Assembly (NCBI GenBank): GCA_016873715.1
Contig: VGWF01000032.1
Coordinates: forward strand, 1-37,772
Reading direction: 5' to 3'
Length of the DNA stretch: 37,772 nucleotides
DNA from: Lentisphaerota bacterium
Lineage (GTDB): Bacteria > Verrucomicrobiota > Kiritimatiellia > PWTM01
Part shown: piece by piece, positions 24,830-36,900 of the stretch
Layout of the letters: each line of letters starts with the position of its first letter
Numbering within the stretch: the first letter of the stretch is position 1
Notes under the pieces: model-generated
Databases searched by the model: none
Told to the model about the DNA's origin: nothing
Seen by the model: only the letters and a program-made list of their open reading frames with translations
Made by a program: the position numbers and the translations under genes

Positions 24830-25627
24830 ATGAAGAGACTTGCAGCGATTACCCTGTGGTTGGTGGTCGGCAGTTCTCTGGCAGATATGGTCGCGTACAA
24901 TGGAGTAGTGCGCATATGGGCAGAATCGGACTCTTCCATCGCGCTTCACTTTCATGATTGGCGCAAGGATCCGCATATCGATGACCCAGAGAAGCCGGAC
25001 ACACCCTTTAGCGAGGCTAATCGTAGTGCGTACGTTGAAGTCTGGAGTAAGACGACAGGAAAGAGGCTCTGGCGCATGCCATCGCCGGCACTCTCGTATT
25101 TGTGGGTAAGCCCGGATGGGAGATACATAGTCGGCATGTCGGACATCCAGATTCACAACCCGTATCAGCTTGTTGTATTCGACGAGACGGGGACGATCCG
25201 CCTCCGAGAACACGTTGTTCAACAAAAGGCTGCGTTCACGGCAGACGAGCTATCCGCGTTCTGGACCAAGTTTCCAGAGGCCAAACGTCACTTGAACAGC
25301 CGTGTCAAAACGATTGGCGGCAAGCATTACGTCGACTTCCTCGTCATGGACATGCCGCGACTGCTCTCGAAAGAAGCATGGGATGCTCTGTTTCAGAAGG
25401 CGGCGCCAAACCCAGAGTTCCCTTACGTGGGCGAGGGTGTGACCAATCGCGTCTACTGGTTCAGTGATAATCCCAACCCGAGAGTCCATGAAGCCGACGG
25501 CAAGACCTACCTGACATTCGACAGCACAGGACTCTTCGGGCCGAGCAAGCGCGTGAAGATTCAGATCCCCCAAGGGGTGGGGCTTACTGGCGACCCGCTG
25601 CGAGGCTCGCCAGCAGCACACCCCTGA
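24830..25627 (+). CDS. Orphan secreted protein in lower-GC DNA
   Basis: A 265-residue protein with a signal peptide (MKRLAAITLWLVVGSSLAD). The mature part has beta-rich segments such as AYVEVWSKTTGKRLWRMPS, YLWVSPDGRYIVGMSD and YQLVVFDETGTIRLREHV, suggesting part of a beta-propeller-like fold. I do not recognise the family. The DNA is visibly poorer in G+C than its neighbours (near half in the first codons against about 70% around it) and uses A/T-ending codons they avoid, consistent with recent acquisition. TTGGGGA precedes the ATG. Repeats flank it on both sides, and it converges on recN. Confidence 0.75.
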   Translation: MKRLAAITLWLVVGSSLADMVAYNGVVRIWAESDSSIALHFHDWRKDPHIDDPEKPDTPFSEANRSAYVEVWSKTTGKRLWRMPSPALSYLWVSPDGRYIVGMSDIQIHNPYQLVVFDETGTIRLREHVVQQKAAFTADELSAFWTKFPEAKRHLNSRVKTIGGKHYVDFLVMDMPRLLSKEAWDALFQKAAPNPEFPYVGEGVTNRVYWFSDNPNPRVHEADGKTYLTFDSTGLFGPSKRVKIQIPQGVGLTGDPLRGSPAAHP

Positions 25628-25778
25628 CGTTCGCCGAGAGGATGGATGGACAGTCTGTGCAGAAGACCCGGCAGACATGAGCGGCCGGCCAATGCCCGGT
25701 ACGGCTTCGCAGCCCGGGACTCGTGGGGTCGCCATGCGCGTTGTCTGACGTCCTGACGGGGCTGTGTTTCCAGTCCTT

Positions 25779-25826
25779 GGAAGCTCCGAACCGGCGAACG
25801 TCCGAACCTTGGAACCTGTGAACTCC
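25779..25826. repeat. Six consecutive 8-base words of the form NGAANNNN
   Basis: The words are GGAAGCTC, CGAACCGG, CGAACGTC, CGAACCTT, GGAACCTG and TGAACTCC, with no gaps, ending 7 bases before the recN stop. They have the same design as the 7-base-word tracts but an 8-base step. The rest of the gap 25628-25778 shows no gene. Confidence 0.75.
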
Positions 25827-25833
25827 TGGCCGC

Positions 25834-27507
<1,674 letters not shown>

Positions 27508-27526
27508 GGCCGTTCCCGCGGCCGAT

Positions 27527-27555
27527 TGGATAGCAGGAACGCCCCCGCCGGGCAA
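27527..27555 (-). promoter_or_regulatory. Possible recN promoter
   Basis: On the minus strand: TTGCCC (4 of 6) at 27555-27550, a 17-base spacer and TATCCA (3 of 6) at 27532-27527, ending 19 bases before the recN ATG. It is weak. Confidence 0.25.
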
Positions 27556-27575
27556 GCCTGTGAAGGGGCTCGCTA

Positions 27576-30500
27576 CTACGGGTCCGCCATTTCGATGCGG
27601 TAGAACTGCTGGGACACGATGCCGTCGTGGGTGAACTTCTGATCGACCACAAGGTACCACGGCGGGATCCCGCCCCCGGGGGTCTGGGTGGAGATCAGCG
27701 TCTGCTGCGTGTTCAGCAGGGAGGGCCACCCGTAGAGATGATAGGTGCGGCCCGCGCGTCCGCGCCATCGGAGGTAGAGCCTCTGCGTGGTCGGCCGGAA
27801 TTCCATCCCGTCGACCGTGAACCGCCCCTCGGGGTCGTTGGGGTCGGTCCCCGCCCGATCCTCCACCCCGTCGGACTGGCCGTCGCCGTCCGTGTCGGGG
27901 CGCCGGGGGTCGGACTCGCCGAGTCCGGGGTCGAAGATGCCGTTGCCGTCGGCGTCCTCCCTGCCGTCCGGAAGGCCGTCGCTGTCCGGGTTGCACGGGT
28001 CGGTCTCCCCCGGATCGCGGCGGCCGTTGTGGTTGAGGTCCTCCGCGCCGTCGGGGAGCTTGTCCTCGTCGGTGTCGGCCAGGCGCGGGTCGGACTCCCC
28101 CGGGTCGACGATGCCGTTGAGGCTCCGGTCCTCGACGCCGTCGGGGATCCCATCGCCGTCGCTGTCGGGTTTCTCCGGGTGCGTGCCCGTTGCGTCCTCG
28201 ATGGAGTCGCTGAGGCCGTCCGCATCGGAGTCCCGGGCGATCTGGAAGGTGGTGGCCTCGCTCCAGGGGGACCACAATCCGTCGGCGTCCATCATGCGGA
28301 GCTGCCACTCGTACTTGCTGCCCTCGACGAGGAAGCCCCCGGGCACGACGTAGGTGTCGGCGGCGAGGGGGCCGCTGTGGATGATGATCGCCTTGGACTC
28401 GTTCCGGACGATGAACTCGGCGAGCCCGAACGCGTCGCCATCCGGGTCCGAGAAGGAGTCCGAGTAGAGGGGCGGGGTGCGCGAACCGATCTCGCCGGAG
28501 GGGGCGAGCGCCAGCGGACGCGAGGGCGGGCGGTTCACCTTGATGGAGGCGCTGCCGGTCGCGGTGTTGCCCGCTCCGTCCATGACCTCCACGTCCAGCG
28601 TGTGCCGCGTAGGCAGGGGCGGGGGCGCATCGAGGGACAGGAGCAACTCGCCGTGGGGCGCCTGCAGCCAGTCCGACCACGCGCCGCCGTTGATGCGGAT
28701 GCGTCGCGAAAGCGGTCCGAAGGCATCCTCGACGCCGATGCGGGCGACGAACTGCGCGTTGGAGACCCATGCGCGGCCGCCGGCATCGGAGAGGACGATC
28801 GACCGGATGGTCGGCGGGTTCCGGTCGAGAAGGATGCTTCTCCGGACCGCCGCGGAGGCGTGGTTTGCCGAGTCGAGGACGCCCGCCTGGAACGTGTAGA
28901 GGCCGTCCACGACCACGTCCACCGCGCCCGTGGCCGACTGCATCGGCGAGGCGGGGATCGTCACCGCCACGGCTCCCGTGCCGCCGTTGAAGGGGCCGTA
29001 GGAGTTCCCGAGCACGAGGTCCTGCACGTGAACGACGCACGAAGTCGCCCCGCGGTCGTCCGACACCGCGAAGTTCAGGGTCACGGTCGGATTCCGCGTG
29101 TAGGCCGCCGTGTCGTTGATCCAGAAGCCCAGCGAGGGCGGGAACGAGTCGGATGGGGTCTGGGCCGCGACGACGGGGCCCGTGAGGCCGGACCGGTCCA
29201 CGGCGCGCACCCGGACGTCGCCGAACGAGGTGTTGAACGGCAGGTCGAGCACCGGCTGCCAGTTCGTGGACGACCAGTGCAGGCCGCCGTCCAGCGACCA
29301 CTCGATGCGCGCGATGCCGGCGTCGGCGTCGAGGGCCGTCAGGGCGACGCGGACGATGCCGGCCGCGGTGTCGACAGCCATCACGGTCAGTCCGGTGACC
29401 GTCGGCGGTGCGAGGTCGACCCAGATCGAGTCGTAGTAGGTTCCGGCGAGGCTGTTGGAGTACGAGTTCTCGTACTGCACGGCCACGGTCCTCGATCCGG
29501 CGCCGGCGACGGAGGCGGTGAACAGGCCCGTGGCCGGCCCGAGGTAGGTGTGCCAGGGCTCGGTGTCGCAGGTGCCGTCCGCGGCGCAGCGGATCCTTCC
29601 TCGGCGGTCGTCCTGGAGCCGGTAGGCGAGGGTCTCGCATCCGAACGAGGGGTTGATCGGCGCGACCACCCACCCGATGCCCGGCACGAAATCGTAGCGC
29701 AGCATTCCGGTTCCGTAGGCGCTGTAGCCGGCGGACACGTTGTAGTAGTCCTGCGTGGTCCCGCCATCCTCGTAGAGCAGAAGGAACGGAGAGCCCGAGA
29801 CGGCGACGGGCGCCGGGAACGTGGCGATCCACTCGCTGTTGCTGGGAATCGCGTCGGCGGTCAGCACGGCGTGTGCCAGCGGCGCGGGGCCGCCGGTGGG
29901 ATCCGTGCCGAGGGTCCCGACCAGCTTGAGATGCAGCGGGCCGGGCGAGCCGACCGCGGTCAGCCGGATCTGCACGGCGGCGAGATTGACGGTGCCGGTC
30001 AGCGCCATGGCCTGGGCGCGATGGCGGTTCGTGGCATGCGAGCCGATGGGTACCGAGCCGCCGAAAGAGGGTTCGATGTGGGCGATCGAGGATGGCGGCG
30101 GGATGATGCGCACGTCGACCGGGATGTTGGTCGTGCCGATGAAGTCCGCCCCGCCCGCCAGTTGCATGTAGCCGGTGGTGTCCACGGCGATGGCGTCGGA
30201 CGCCCCGGCGACGTTGCCCGCCGCGTCGGTGACGCGCGCGGTGACGGTCACCGTCCCGGCGAAGAGGTCCCCCGCGAGACGCCACCGGCGCACGACGCCG
30301 GTGGAGGAGCCGCTGAAGACCGCGGGCGCGGACCACGTGGCGCCGTCGTTGGACAGCTCGACGGACCACGTCATCGACTCGGGCCGGGCGAGCGTCACCG
30401 TCACGTCCGCGCAGCCGTCCGCGGTCGAGACCGCGCCTCCCGCGACGGACACGGTGCAGGTCGGCGCGGCCGTGTCCCGCACGAAGGGGACGTACCGCGT

Positions 30501-32912
30501 CGTGACGAGGCCGGCGGCGTCCCGCGCCATCAGGGCCAGCCGGTAGGCGCCGTTGGTCAGGGCGGAGAGATTCCAGGCGTTGGCGACGAAGTCGGCGCGG
30601 TTGCTGGGCGTCGCGTACGCGGCCCACGCGCTGTCCTGGACCACGGACAGGCCGTCGGCGGACTGGATCTGCCACCGCCACTCGCGGGAGTCCTTCCACG
30701 CCCCGTCGGTCGTCCGGAACGAGAGGGCGAGGTTCGTCGTGCAGGCGCCGCCTCTCGCGGGCGGCTGCACGTCGAGCGCGGGCGGACGGGTGTCCGGCGT
30801 CAGCTGCACGAAGCAGCCGCTCACGTGCTCGTCGGTCTCGGCGTCGACGTACGAGGGGATCCACGCGTTCGTCTGCGCGGTGAACTCCACGCGCGGGTCG
30901 AAGTGGATCTTCCTGGACTCGTAGGCGTCGTGGTGGAAGGCGCAGGACACCAGCCCGCGCGGCGGGACCCGGGGAAACGTGACCACGCCGTTCGCGGCGC
31001 TCGTGCCGGTGCAGAGCACGGGGTTGCCGTACTCGGCCCGAACGCCCGCGATGCGCGCGTGGGACGGGGTTTCGAGGATGCCCATGACGTCCTGGAACTG
31101 GAGCATGTACATCCCGGACTGCCCGTCCAGTTCGGTGGTGCCGCCCTCCGGGTGCACGAAGGCGACGGCCTTGGGCACGTAGTCGAGGCCGTCCGGCGCG
31201 CCGTTGGACGGCACGAGGAATTCGATCATGTAGTCGCCCGCCGGGACCCGTTCGAACCGGAAGGTGCCCCGTGCGTCGCCGGCCGCAAGGCTCGACGTGG
31301 CCCAGCGGGAGCCTCCCGTGCCGTGCAGCCAGACAAGCAGGCCGCCGATTCCCGCGCCGGGGGCGTCCGGATTCGGATGGCACCGGCCGGTGACCGTCCC
31401 CCGCGGCGGATGGGCGTAGACCGGGACGGTGACGGCCATGTTGTTGTTCACGTTGGCGTCGCCGAGCCCGTAGACCGGCGCGCCGTTGGTCATCGTCTTG
31501 ACCTCGAGATAGGCGGTGCGCAGACGCACCTGGTGGGGCCCCTCGGTGAACACGTGATGGAAGAAGAGGTTGGTCGAGCCTCCGGCGGGGATGACGCAGG
31601 TCCGTCCGCCCGAGCGCATCAGCGTCGGCGGCACCGCGGTCGCGCCATCGACGGTGACGGAGTACTCGAGGTGCGCGTTCGTCTGCGTGGCCCGGGCCCC
31701 GATATTGGCGACGGTGAACCGGACGGTCGTCGTTTCCGCCGCGTAGGCCCGGCCGCCGGTGTGGCGGTCGTCGTTGAACGGATTGCAGACCAGGTCGACC
31801 GTCGTGAGGTCCGGGAGGTTCGGCTGCCCCGTGATCGGGAGGGCGATCTCCGGGTTCTCCTTCGCCCGCGTCGCGGCGCCGGACTGGCTCTTCTTGTAGA
31901 AGCTGGCGTTCGTCAGCAGCGCCGCCGACGGCGGCTGGTAGTTGCCCGCCAGCATGCTTCCCGCCCGCTCGACGATCGAAGGCGTGATCCAGAGTTCGAA
32001 CGGCGAGATCAGCGAGAAGACGAGGCCGTCGGTCTGATAGAAGTTGTGGTGGTAGATCGGCAGGATGGGGACCGGGTGGGCCGGCGCGTAGGGATCGGGC
32101 CGGTTGATGGGCACGTACAGCGTGAAGTTGGTCGCCGCCGCCACGCCGTACTGGCGGAACCTCAGCGTGTGGTCGCCGATGCCGACCTGGATGTCGGTTC
32201 CCTCGACCACGCCCTCGGCGCACAGGTTGACGGAGAACAGGTTGACGCCGGCGTCGTCGAGGCTGCTCAGAAGGCCGGCGATCGACTTCACCAAGGGACG
32301 CGCGACGCCTTTCAGGATCGTGGCGACGGGGATCTGGAACGTGTCGACCTGGTCGATGCCGCCGAGAAAATTGGTGCCGAGGGGGGCGGGACCGTCGTCG
32401 GTGTAGCTGATCCGGAAGTCCTTGCCGTAGGAGAGCACCGGCCACTCGATCACGATCGGGCGGCACTGCACGCCGACCTCGATGCCGAAGCTGCTGTAGA
32501 GCTCCGGCTGGTCGGGGTCCTCGTCGGGCTCGATCCATGCGCGGCACGGGACGATGTTGCCCGGCCATACGGAGGCGGCTTCATACTCGACCACCAGTCG
32601 CGTGCGGAGCGCGAACCCGTAGGGCACGTTGCCGACGTACAGGTGGGCCTCGCCCTCGCCCGTCGGCGGGAGCCAGATCCAGCCCGACGACTTGCCCGTG
32701 GCGAAACTGTCCACCAGCGCCGACTCGGCGTGTTCGAAGACGAGGGGGACCTCGAGGCGGGCGTCCGGCGCGCCGGGGGCCGGCCGGATCGCGGCGGCCA
32801 GGGCGCACAGGGTGGCGGCCAGGATCCGTGTCGTGCTCGACGGCACACCCCGGTGCGCCAACGGTGAACTGCCACCCTCCCGGTGCACGCTTCCTCCGAG
32901 GTGGGGGTACAC
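27576..32912 (-). CDS. Giant secreted surface protein with Ig-like domains and thrombospondin type-3 repeats
   Basis: Up to 1778 residues. A hydrophobic signal segment, TRILAATLCALAAAIRP, lies about 28 residues after the first ATG. The start is uncertain: ATG at 32912 has no ribosome-binding site, GTG at 32888 follows GGAGGA, and TTG at 32861 or GTG at 32846 are also possible. A CARDB-like domain (TTTVRFTVANIGARATQTNA), a carboxypeptidase-regulatory-like domain (FRFERVPAGDYMIEFLVP) and several Ig-like modules with 'DAAGN' and 'DRSGL' turns follow. A C-terminal calcium-binding block of thrombospondin type-3 repeats (DSDADGLSDSIED, DSDGDGIPDGVEDRS, DTDGDGQSDGVEDRAG; about 27.85-28.24 kb) precedes a final beta domain. 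There is no PEP-CTERM. An adhesin, matrix or envelope role is inferred. Confidence 0.85.
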   Translation of the reverse strand: MYPHLGGSVHREGGSSPLAHRGVPSSTTRILAATLCALAAAIRPAPGAPDARLEVPLVFEHAESALVDSFATGKSSGWIWLPPTGEGEAHLYVGNVPYGFALRTRLVVEYEAASVWPGNIVPCRAWIEPDEDPDQPELYSSFGIEVGVQCRPIVIEWPVLSYGKDFRISYTDDGPAPLGTNFLGGIDQVDTFQIPVATILKGVARPLVKSIAGLLSSLDDAGVNLFSVNLCAEGVVEGTDIQVGIGDHTLRFRQYGVAAATNFTLYVPINRPDPYAPAHPVPILPIYHHNFYQTDGLVFSLISPFELWITPSIVERAGSMLAGNYQPPSAALLTNASFYKKSQSGAATRAKENPEIALPITGQPNLPDLTTVDLVCNPFNDDRHTGGRAYAAETTTVRFTVANIGARATQTNAHLEYSVTVDGATAVPPTLMRSGGRTCVIPAGGSTNLFFHHVFTEGPHQVRLRTAYLEVKTMTNGAPVYGLGDANVNNNMAVTVPVYAHPPRGTVTGRCHPNPDAPGAGIGGLLVWLHGTGGSRWATSSLAAGDARGTFRFERVPAGDYMIEFLVPSNGAPDGLDYVPKAVAFVHPEGGTTELDGQSGMYMLQFQDVMGILETPSHARIAGVRAEYGNPVLCTGTSAANGVVTFPRVPPRGLVSCAFHHDAYESRKIHFDPRVEFTAQTNAWIPSYVDAETDEHVSGCFVQLTPDTRPPALDVQPPARGGACTTNLALSFRTTDGAWKDSREWRWQIQSADGLSVVQDSAWAAYATPSNRADFVANAWNLSALTNGAYRLALMARDAAGLVTTRYVPFVRDTAAPTCTVSVAGGAVSTADGCADVTVTLARPESMTWSVELSNDGATWSAPAVFSGSSTGVVRRWRLAGDLFAGTVTVTARVTDAAGNVAGASDAIAVDTTGYMQLAGGADFIGTTNIPVDVRIIPPPSSIAHIEPSFGGSVPIGSHATNRHRAQAMALTGTVNLAAVQIRLTAVGSPGPLHLKLVGTLGTDPTGGPAPLAHAVLTADAIPSNSEWIATFPAPVAVSGSPFLLLYEDGGTTQDYYNVSAGYSAYGTGMLRYDFVPGIGWVVAPINPSFGCETLAYRLQDDRRGRIRCAADGTCDTEPWHTYLGPATGLFTASVAGAGSRTVAVQYENSYSNSLAGTYYDSIWVDLAPPTVTGLTVMAVDTAAGIVRVALTALDADAGIARIEWSLDGGLHWSSTNWQPVLDLPFNTSFGDVRVRAVDRSGLTGPVVAAQTPSDSFPPSLGFWINDTAAYTRNPTVTLNFAVSDDRGATSCVVHVQDLVLGNSYGPFNGGTGAVAVTIPASPMQSATGAVDVVVDGLYTFQAGVLDSANHASAAVRRSILLDRNPPTIRSIVLSDAGGRAWVSNAQFVARIGVEDAFGPLSRRIRINGGAWSDWLQAPHGELLLSLDAPPPLPTRHTLDVEVMDGAGNTATGSASIKVNRPPSRPLALAPSGEIGSRTPPLYSDSFSDPDGDAFGLAEFIVRNESKAIIIHSGPLAADTYVVPGGFLVEGSKYEWQLRMMDADGLWSPWSEATTFQIARDSDADGLSDSIEDATGTHPEKPDSDGDGIPDGVEDRSLNGIVDPGESDPRLADTDEDKLPDGAEDLNHNGRRDPGETDPCNPDSDGLPDGREDADGNGIFDPGLGESDPRRPDTDGDGQSDGVEDRAGTDPNDPEGRFTVDGMEFRPTTQRLYLRWRGRAGRTYHLYGWPSLLNTQQTLISTQTPGGGIPPWYLVVDQKFTHDGIVSQQFYRIEMADP

Positions 32913-32984
32913 ATTCGCGGCGCAAAGGACGAGCCCAATCCGCGCCTTTTCCCAGGGTGGGGGGCACGGTGCGGCCGCGGGGCG

Positions 32985-33923
32985 TCATCCCCCGAACCGC
33001 AGGCCGGCGAGGTCGCGGCGGCCGCAGCAGTAGGCGGCGTCGGTCATGGCGGGGCGGCCCTCGGGCTGGATGCGGACGAGGCGGAGGCTGCCGGAACCGC
33101 AGGCGACGCGGATGCCCTTCGCGCCGGCCTCGAGGACGGTGCCGGGTTCGCCCGAGCCGGTCCCGACCTCGGCGGCGTGGATCTTGAGGGTGACGGGCGG
33201 CGTGCCGGGGACGGTGGTGAAACAGCCGGGCCACGGGGAGAAGCCGCGGATCCGGTTGCGGATCGACTCCGCGGGCATCGACCAGTCGATGCGGCCGTCC
33301 TCCTTGGCGAGTTTGGGCGCAAGAACGACCTGCGATTCGTCCTGCGGAACTCGCGGAACGGGCGGGGTGCCGAAGAGATCGAGGGCGCGGTCGAGCAGCC
33401 GGGCGCCGAGGTCGGCGAGGCGGGGCTCCAGCGTGCCGGCGGTGTCGTCGGGCGCGATCGGGGCGCGTTCCATGAGGATGAGATCGCCGGCGTCCATCCG
33501 CGCAGTGACGTAGAGGATGGCGACGCCCGTCTCCGTGTCGCCGTTGGTGATCGCCCACTGGATCGGAGCGGCGCCGCGGTACTTCGGCAGCAGGGAAGGA
33601 TGGATGTTGACCGCGCCCAGCGGGGCGATGTCGAGCAGGGCCTGCCTGAGCATCTGGCCGTAGGCGGCGACGACGAGCAGGTCGGGCTTGAGTGCCGCGA
33701 GGGCCTCGATCGACTCCGGTGCGCTGGCCTTCTCCGGCTGCATCACGGGGAGACCCAGGCGTCCGGCGAGTTCGCCAACGGGGCACGCCGCGGGCTGGAG
33801 GCGGCGGCCGCGCGGGCGGTCCGGCTGCGTGACGACGGCGACGACGCGGTCGCCGGGCCGGCGGGCGACCGCCTGGAGCGCCGGACATGCGAGGGCTCCC
33901 GAGGCGATGAAGGCGATGCGCAT
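32985..33923 (-). CDS. fmt: Methionyl-tRNA formyltransferase
   Basis: A 312-residue cytoplasmic enzyme that formylates initiator Met-tRNA using 10-formyl-THF. MRIAFIASGALACPALQAV opens the Rossmann-like domain. The catalytic region is VNIHPSLLPKYRGAAPIQWA, with the SLLPxYRGxAPI signature and its catalytic Asn and His, and TGVAILYVTARMDAGDLI is conserved. The C-terminal OB-like domain is present. The start follows AGTAGG and lies 7 bp after the stop of the protease gene, so the two are co-transcribed. The usual partner gene def (peptide deformylase) is not adjacent. Confidence 0.96.
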   Translation of the reverse strand: MRIAFIASGALACPALQAVARRPGDRVVAVVTQPDRPRGRRLQPAACPVGELAGRLGLPVMQPEKASAPESIEALAALKPDLLVVAAYGQMLRQALLDIAPLGAVNIHPSLLPKYRGAAPIQWAITNGDTETGVAILYVTARMDAGDLILMERAPIAPDDTAGTLEPRLADLGARLLDRALDLFGTPPVPRVPQDESQVVLAPKLAKEDGRIDWSMPAESIRNRIRGFSPWPGCFTTVPGTPPVTLKIHAAEVGTGSGEPGTVLEAGAKGIRVACGSGSLRLVRIQPEGRPAMTDAAYCCGRRDLAGLRFGG

Positions 33924-33930
33924 GGCGAGC

Positions 33931-36900
33931 CTACTTCCGTTCGCTCGCGCGGATGAGAGCCGGGCCCGGGTTGGCGCGCGCGGCGGCGACATCCTCGAGG
34001 AGCACCCGGACCGCGGCCTCGATCTGCCGGTCGCGGCCGCCCGGGATCTCGCCGGGCTCGGGCCAGACGACGACATCGGGGATCGCGGGGCGGAGTTCCA
34101 TGTCCTGTCCCTCGGCCAGCGTGAACCAGCCGCGGTGGGGGACCTTGAGCGAGCCGAGGTCGAGGATCTTCTGCTCCGGCGTGGCGATCACCGCGCCCTC
34201 CCCGGGCACGCCGACGATGCGGCCGCGCCGAAGCGCGCGGATCGCGTGGCAGAGGATCTCCGAGTTGCTGCCGGTCCTCTGGTTGCAGAGCACGACGAGC
34301 GGCCGGGTCCAGACGACCTTGCCGAGGTAGTCCTCGGGGAAGCTCGGCTCGCCGCCGCGGGGGACGGTGATCGCGTAGCGCGGGTGACAGAGGATCGAGA
34401 GGAGTTGTTCGGAGATGAAGCCGCCGGGGTTGTTGCGCACGTCGATCACGAGGCCGTCCTTGCCGAGGCCCTCGGCGTAGACGTCGCGTTCGAACTGCCG
34501 CAGGTTGCCCAGCTGCATGCGTTCGATGTTGAGGTAGCCGAGCGTGTTGCTGCTCAGTGCCGACACGAGGCGGCGGTTGTCCTCGATCCACTTGCGCCGG
34601 ACGAGCGGGCGCGCCTCGTCGTAGCCGATGGTGGACAGGTCGACGGTTCGCGCCGCGCCGTTCGTGCCGGCGACCTCGAGCCGGACCTCGCGGGGCCAGC
34701 GCCCGTTGAGCACGGTGGTGAGGTCGAGGGCGGGATCGACCGGGACGCCGTCGATCGACCGGATCACCTCGCCCGGGGCCAGGCGCGAATCGGTGCGGTC
34801 GGCGGGGCCGCCGGGGAGGACGTCGCGGATGCGGAGTCCGGGGCCGGCGAAGGCGGGATCGAAGCGGACGCCGAGATGCGCGGTGCGGACGCGCCACTGG
34901 CCGCTCGACCACGCCTTCTTCTCGGGGGTCCAGCCCATGTGCGAGGCGTTGAGGCGGCCGAGCATCATGCGGATGACGCGGGCGAAGGCATCCTCGTCGA
35001 CCGCGGCGGCGGCCTCGTCCTCGAACTCGAGCCGTACGGCCTCCCAGTCGAGGCCGTTGAGCCGCTCGTCGTAGAAGCGGTCGCGCAGCTCGCGCCACGC
35101 CATGCGGAACCCGAGGCGCTGGTGCTCGCGCCAGTCGATCACGTGCAGGGCGGAGAAGGGGTACAGGTCGCCCGAGGCGGCCGGCTTCCCGTCGACGAGC
35201 CACAGGATCCTCCCGCCGCCCTCGGCGACCCACCGGGCCTGGGTGCCGGTCTTCTCGCTGACGAGGGTGGTGGCGCCGGGGTCGGGGAAGTTGACGCGGT
35301 GGGTGCCTCGCTTGCCGCCGACCGTGCCGTGGAAGGCCAGCGCCTTGGAGTCGTACGACCAGAAGAGGTGCTCGGGGACGCAGCCCGGGAGCTTGATGCG
35401 GCGGACGCGGTCCTCGAGCCCGTCGAAATCGATCGTTACGGTCCTGCGGTCGCCTTCGTTCCTCTTTTCGGCGGCGGCCTTGTCCTTCTTCGGCGCGCTC
35501 TTCGCGGCCGATTCGATGGCCTTCTCGATCTTGCGCCGGCGCTCGTCAAGGTCGGCGTCCTCGCGGGAAAGCCAGGCGTAGTAGATGTCGGTTTCGTTGT
35601 CGTAGGTGCGGCCGGTGAAGGCGACGATGCGTCCGTCGGGCGACCAGGCCGGCCAGCGGTCGTCGGCGGGGTTGCGGGAGAGGTTGAAGGGCTCGCGGGC
35701 GCCGTCGGCGGAGACGATCCACACGTCGCTGTTGCCGCCGCTGTCGTGGAGCGAGCAGGCGAGCCAGCGTCCGTCCGGGGACCAGGCGGCCGTGGCGCCG
35801 ATCGGGGAGCGGGCGACGATGCGCGCGGCCGCGCCGTTGGTCGACGCGACGACGACGGAGCCCGGGCCCTCGATCCAGCACAGCTTCGAGCCGTCGGGGC
35901 TGGGCTTCAGCTGCCGGCGGACGAGCCGGTCGCCGGTGAGCGGCTCGAGCCGGAAGGAATCGTGCTGCAGCCAGGTCCGCCCGGCGGCGTTGGTGCGCGG
36001 CGACCACGCGCCGAACGGGCCGGCCTGCCACCAGGGCGAGGAGGGATCGGAGCGCGTGGCGCGCCAGAGGTTGATGCCGAGGCCGTCGTCGCGGAGGACG
36101 TAGAGGCAGGACCGGTCGGTCGAGAACGCCGCCTCGGTGTCGAAATCGAGAGTGCCCGAGGTGACCGGCCGGGGCTCGCGGAGGGTGGTGTCCATGACCC
36201 ACACGTCGCCGCCGGCGGTGAAGGCGACCTGGAGGCCGTCCGTCGTGAAGTCCACGGTGCCGAAGGCGGAGAGGTTCCAGACGGTCTCGTACCACCGACG
36301 GAGGTCCCGTGTCGGCGGGGGCGTCCCGACGGTCCAGAGCGGCACGCGGATCGGCGGGCCCGGGGCGCGGGGATCGATGCGCTCGAACTCGAAGCCGCGG
36401 CGGAAGACGAGGACGGAGCCGTCGCGCGAGATGCCGGCGGCGGCGATCGGGGCTTGGGCGCCGGAGATCAGGATCCGGGCCGCGCCGGTGTCGAGATCGA
36501 AGACGGAAAGGTCGCCGCCGGGGCCGCCGGCGAAGTAGAAGCCCCGTCCATCCGGGCGCCACAGCGGGAAGCGCTGGGGGGTCGGCTCCGCGTGCGGGTG
36601 ACGGAAGGCGCCGGTGGCGGCATCGTGGATCCAGATCTGCGAGGCGGTGCTGCCGTGGTAGCCGAGGCGGTAGGGGTCGACGCCCTCGCGGGTGAAGAGG
36701 ACGCGGGCGCCGTCGGGCGAGAGGTCGGCGTCGCCGGCGTAATCGTCGAACAGCATCACCTCGGCGCGGCGGGCGGTGCGGTCGATGACGAGCAGGCGGT
36801 CGTCGTCGAACCCGGATCCGTCGCGTTCGGCGCGGGCGAGAAGGCGGCGGCCGTCGGGGAACCACCGGACGGACTTGAAGCCCTCGGTGTGCCACGTGAC

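Noticed and set aside
23670-25225. Minus-strand frames of 251 and 314 residues with repeating MLVVGRWVL/DVRCSMF-like peptides
   Set aside because: They are translations of the 7-base-word array; the repeating peptide follows from the word step. They have no credible start signals. Similar peptides are probably over-annotated in other genomes.
27627-32867. A 1746-residue open frame on the plus strand opposite the giant surface protein
   Set aside because: It mirrors the real gene codon by codon in GC-rich DNA, is rich in Arg, Gly, Val and Asp without domains, and lacks a signal peptide. The minus-strand frame has clear Ig-like and TSP3 motifs.
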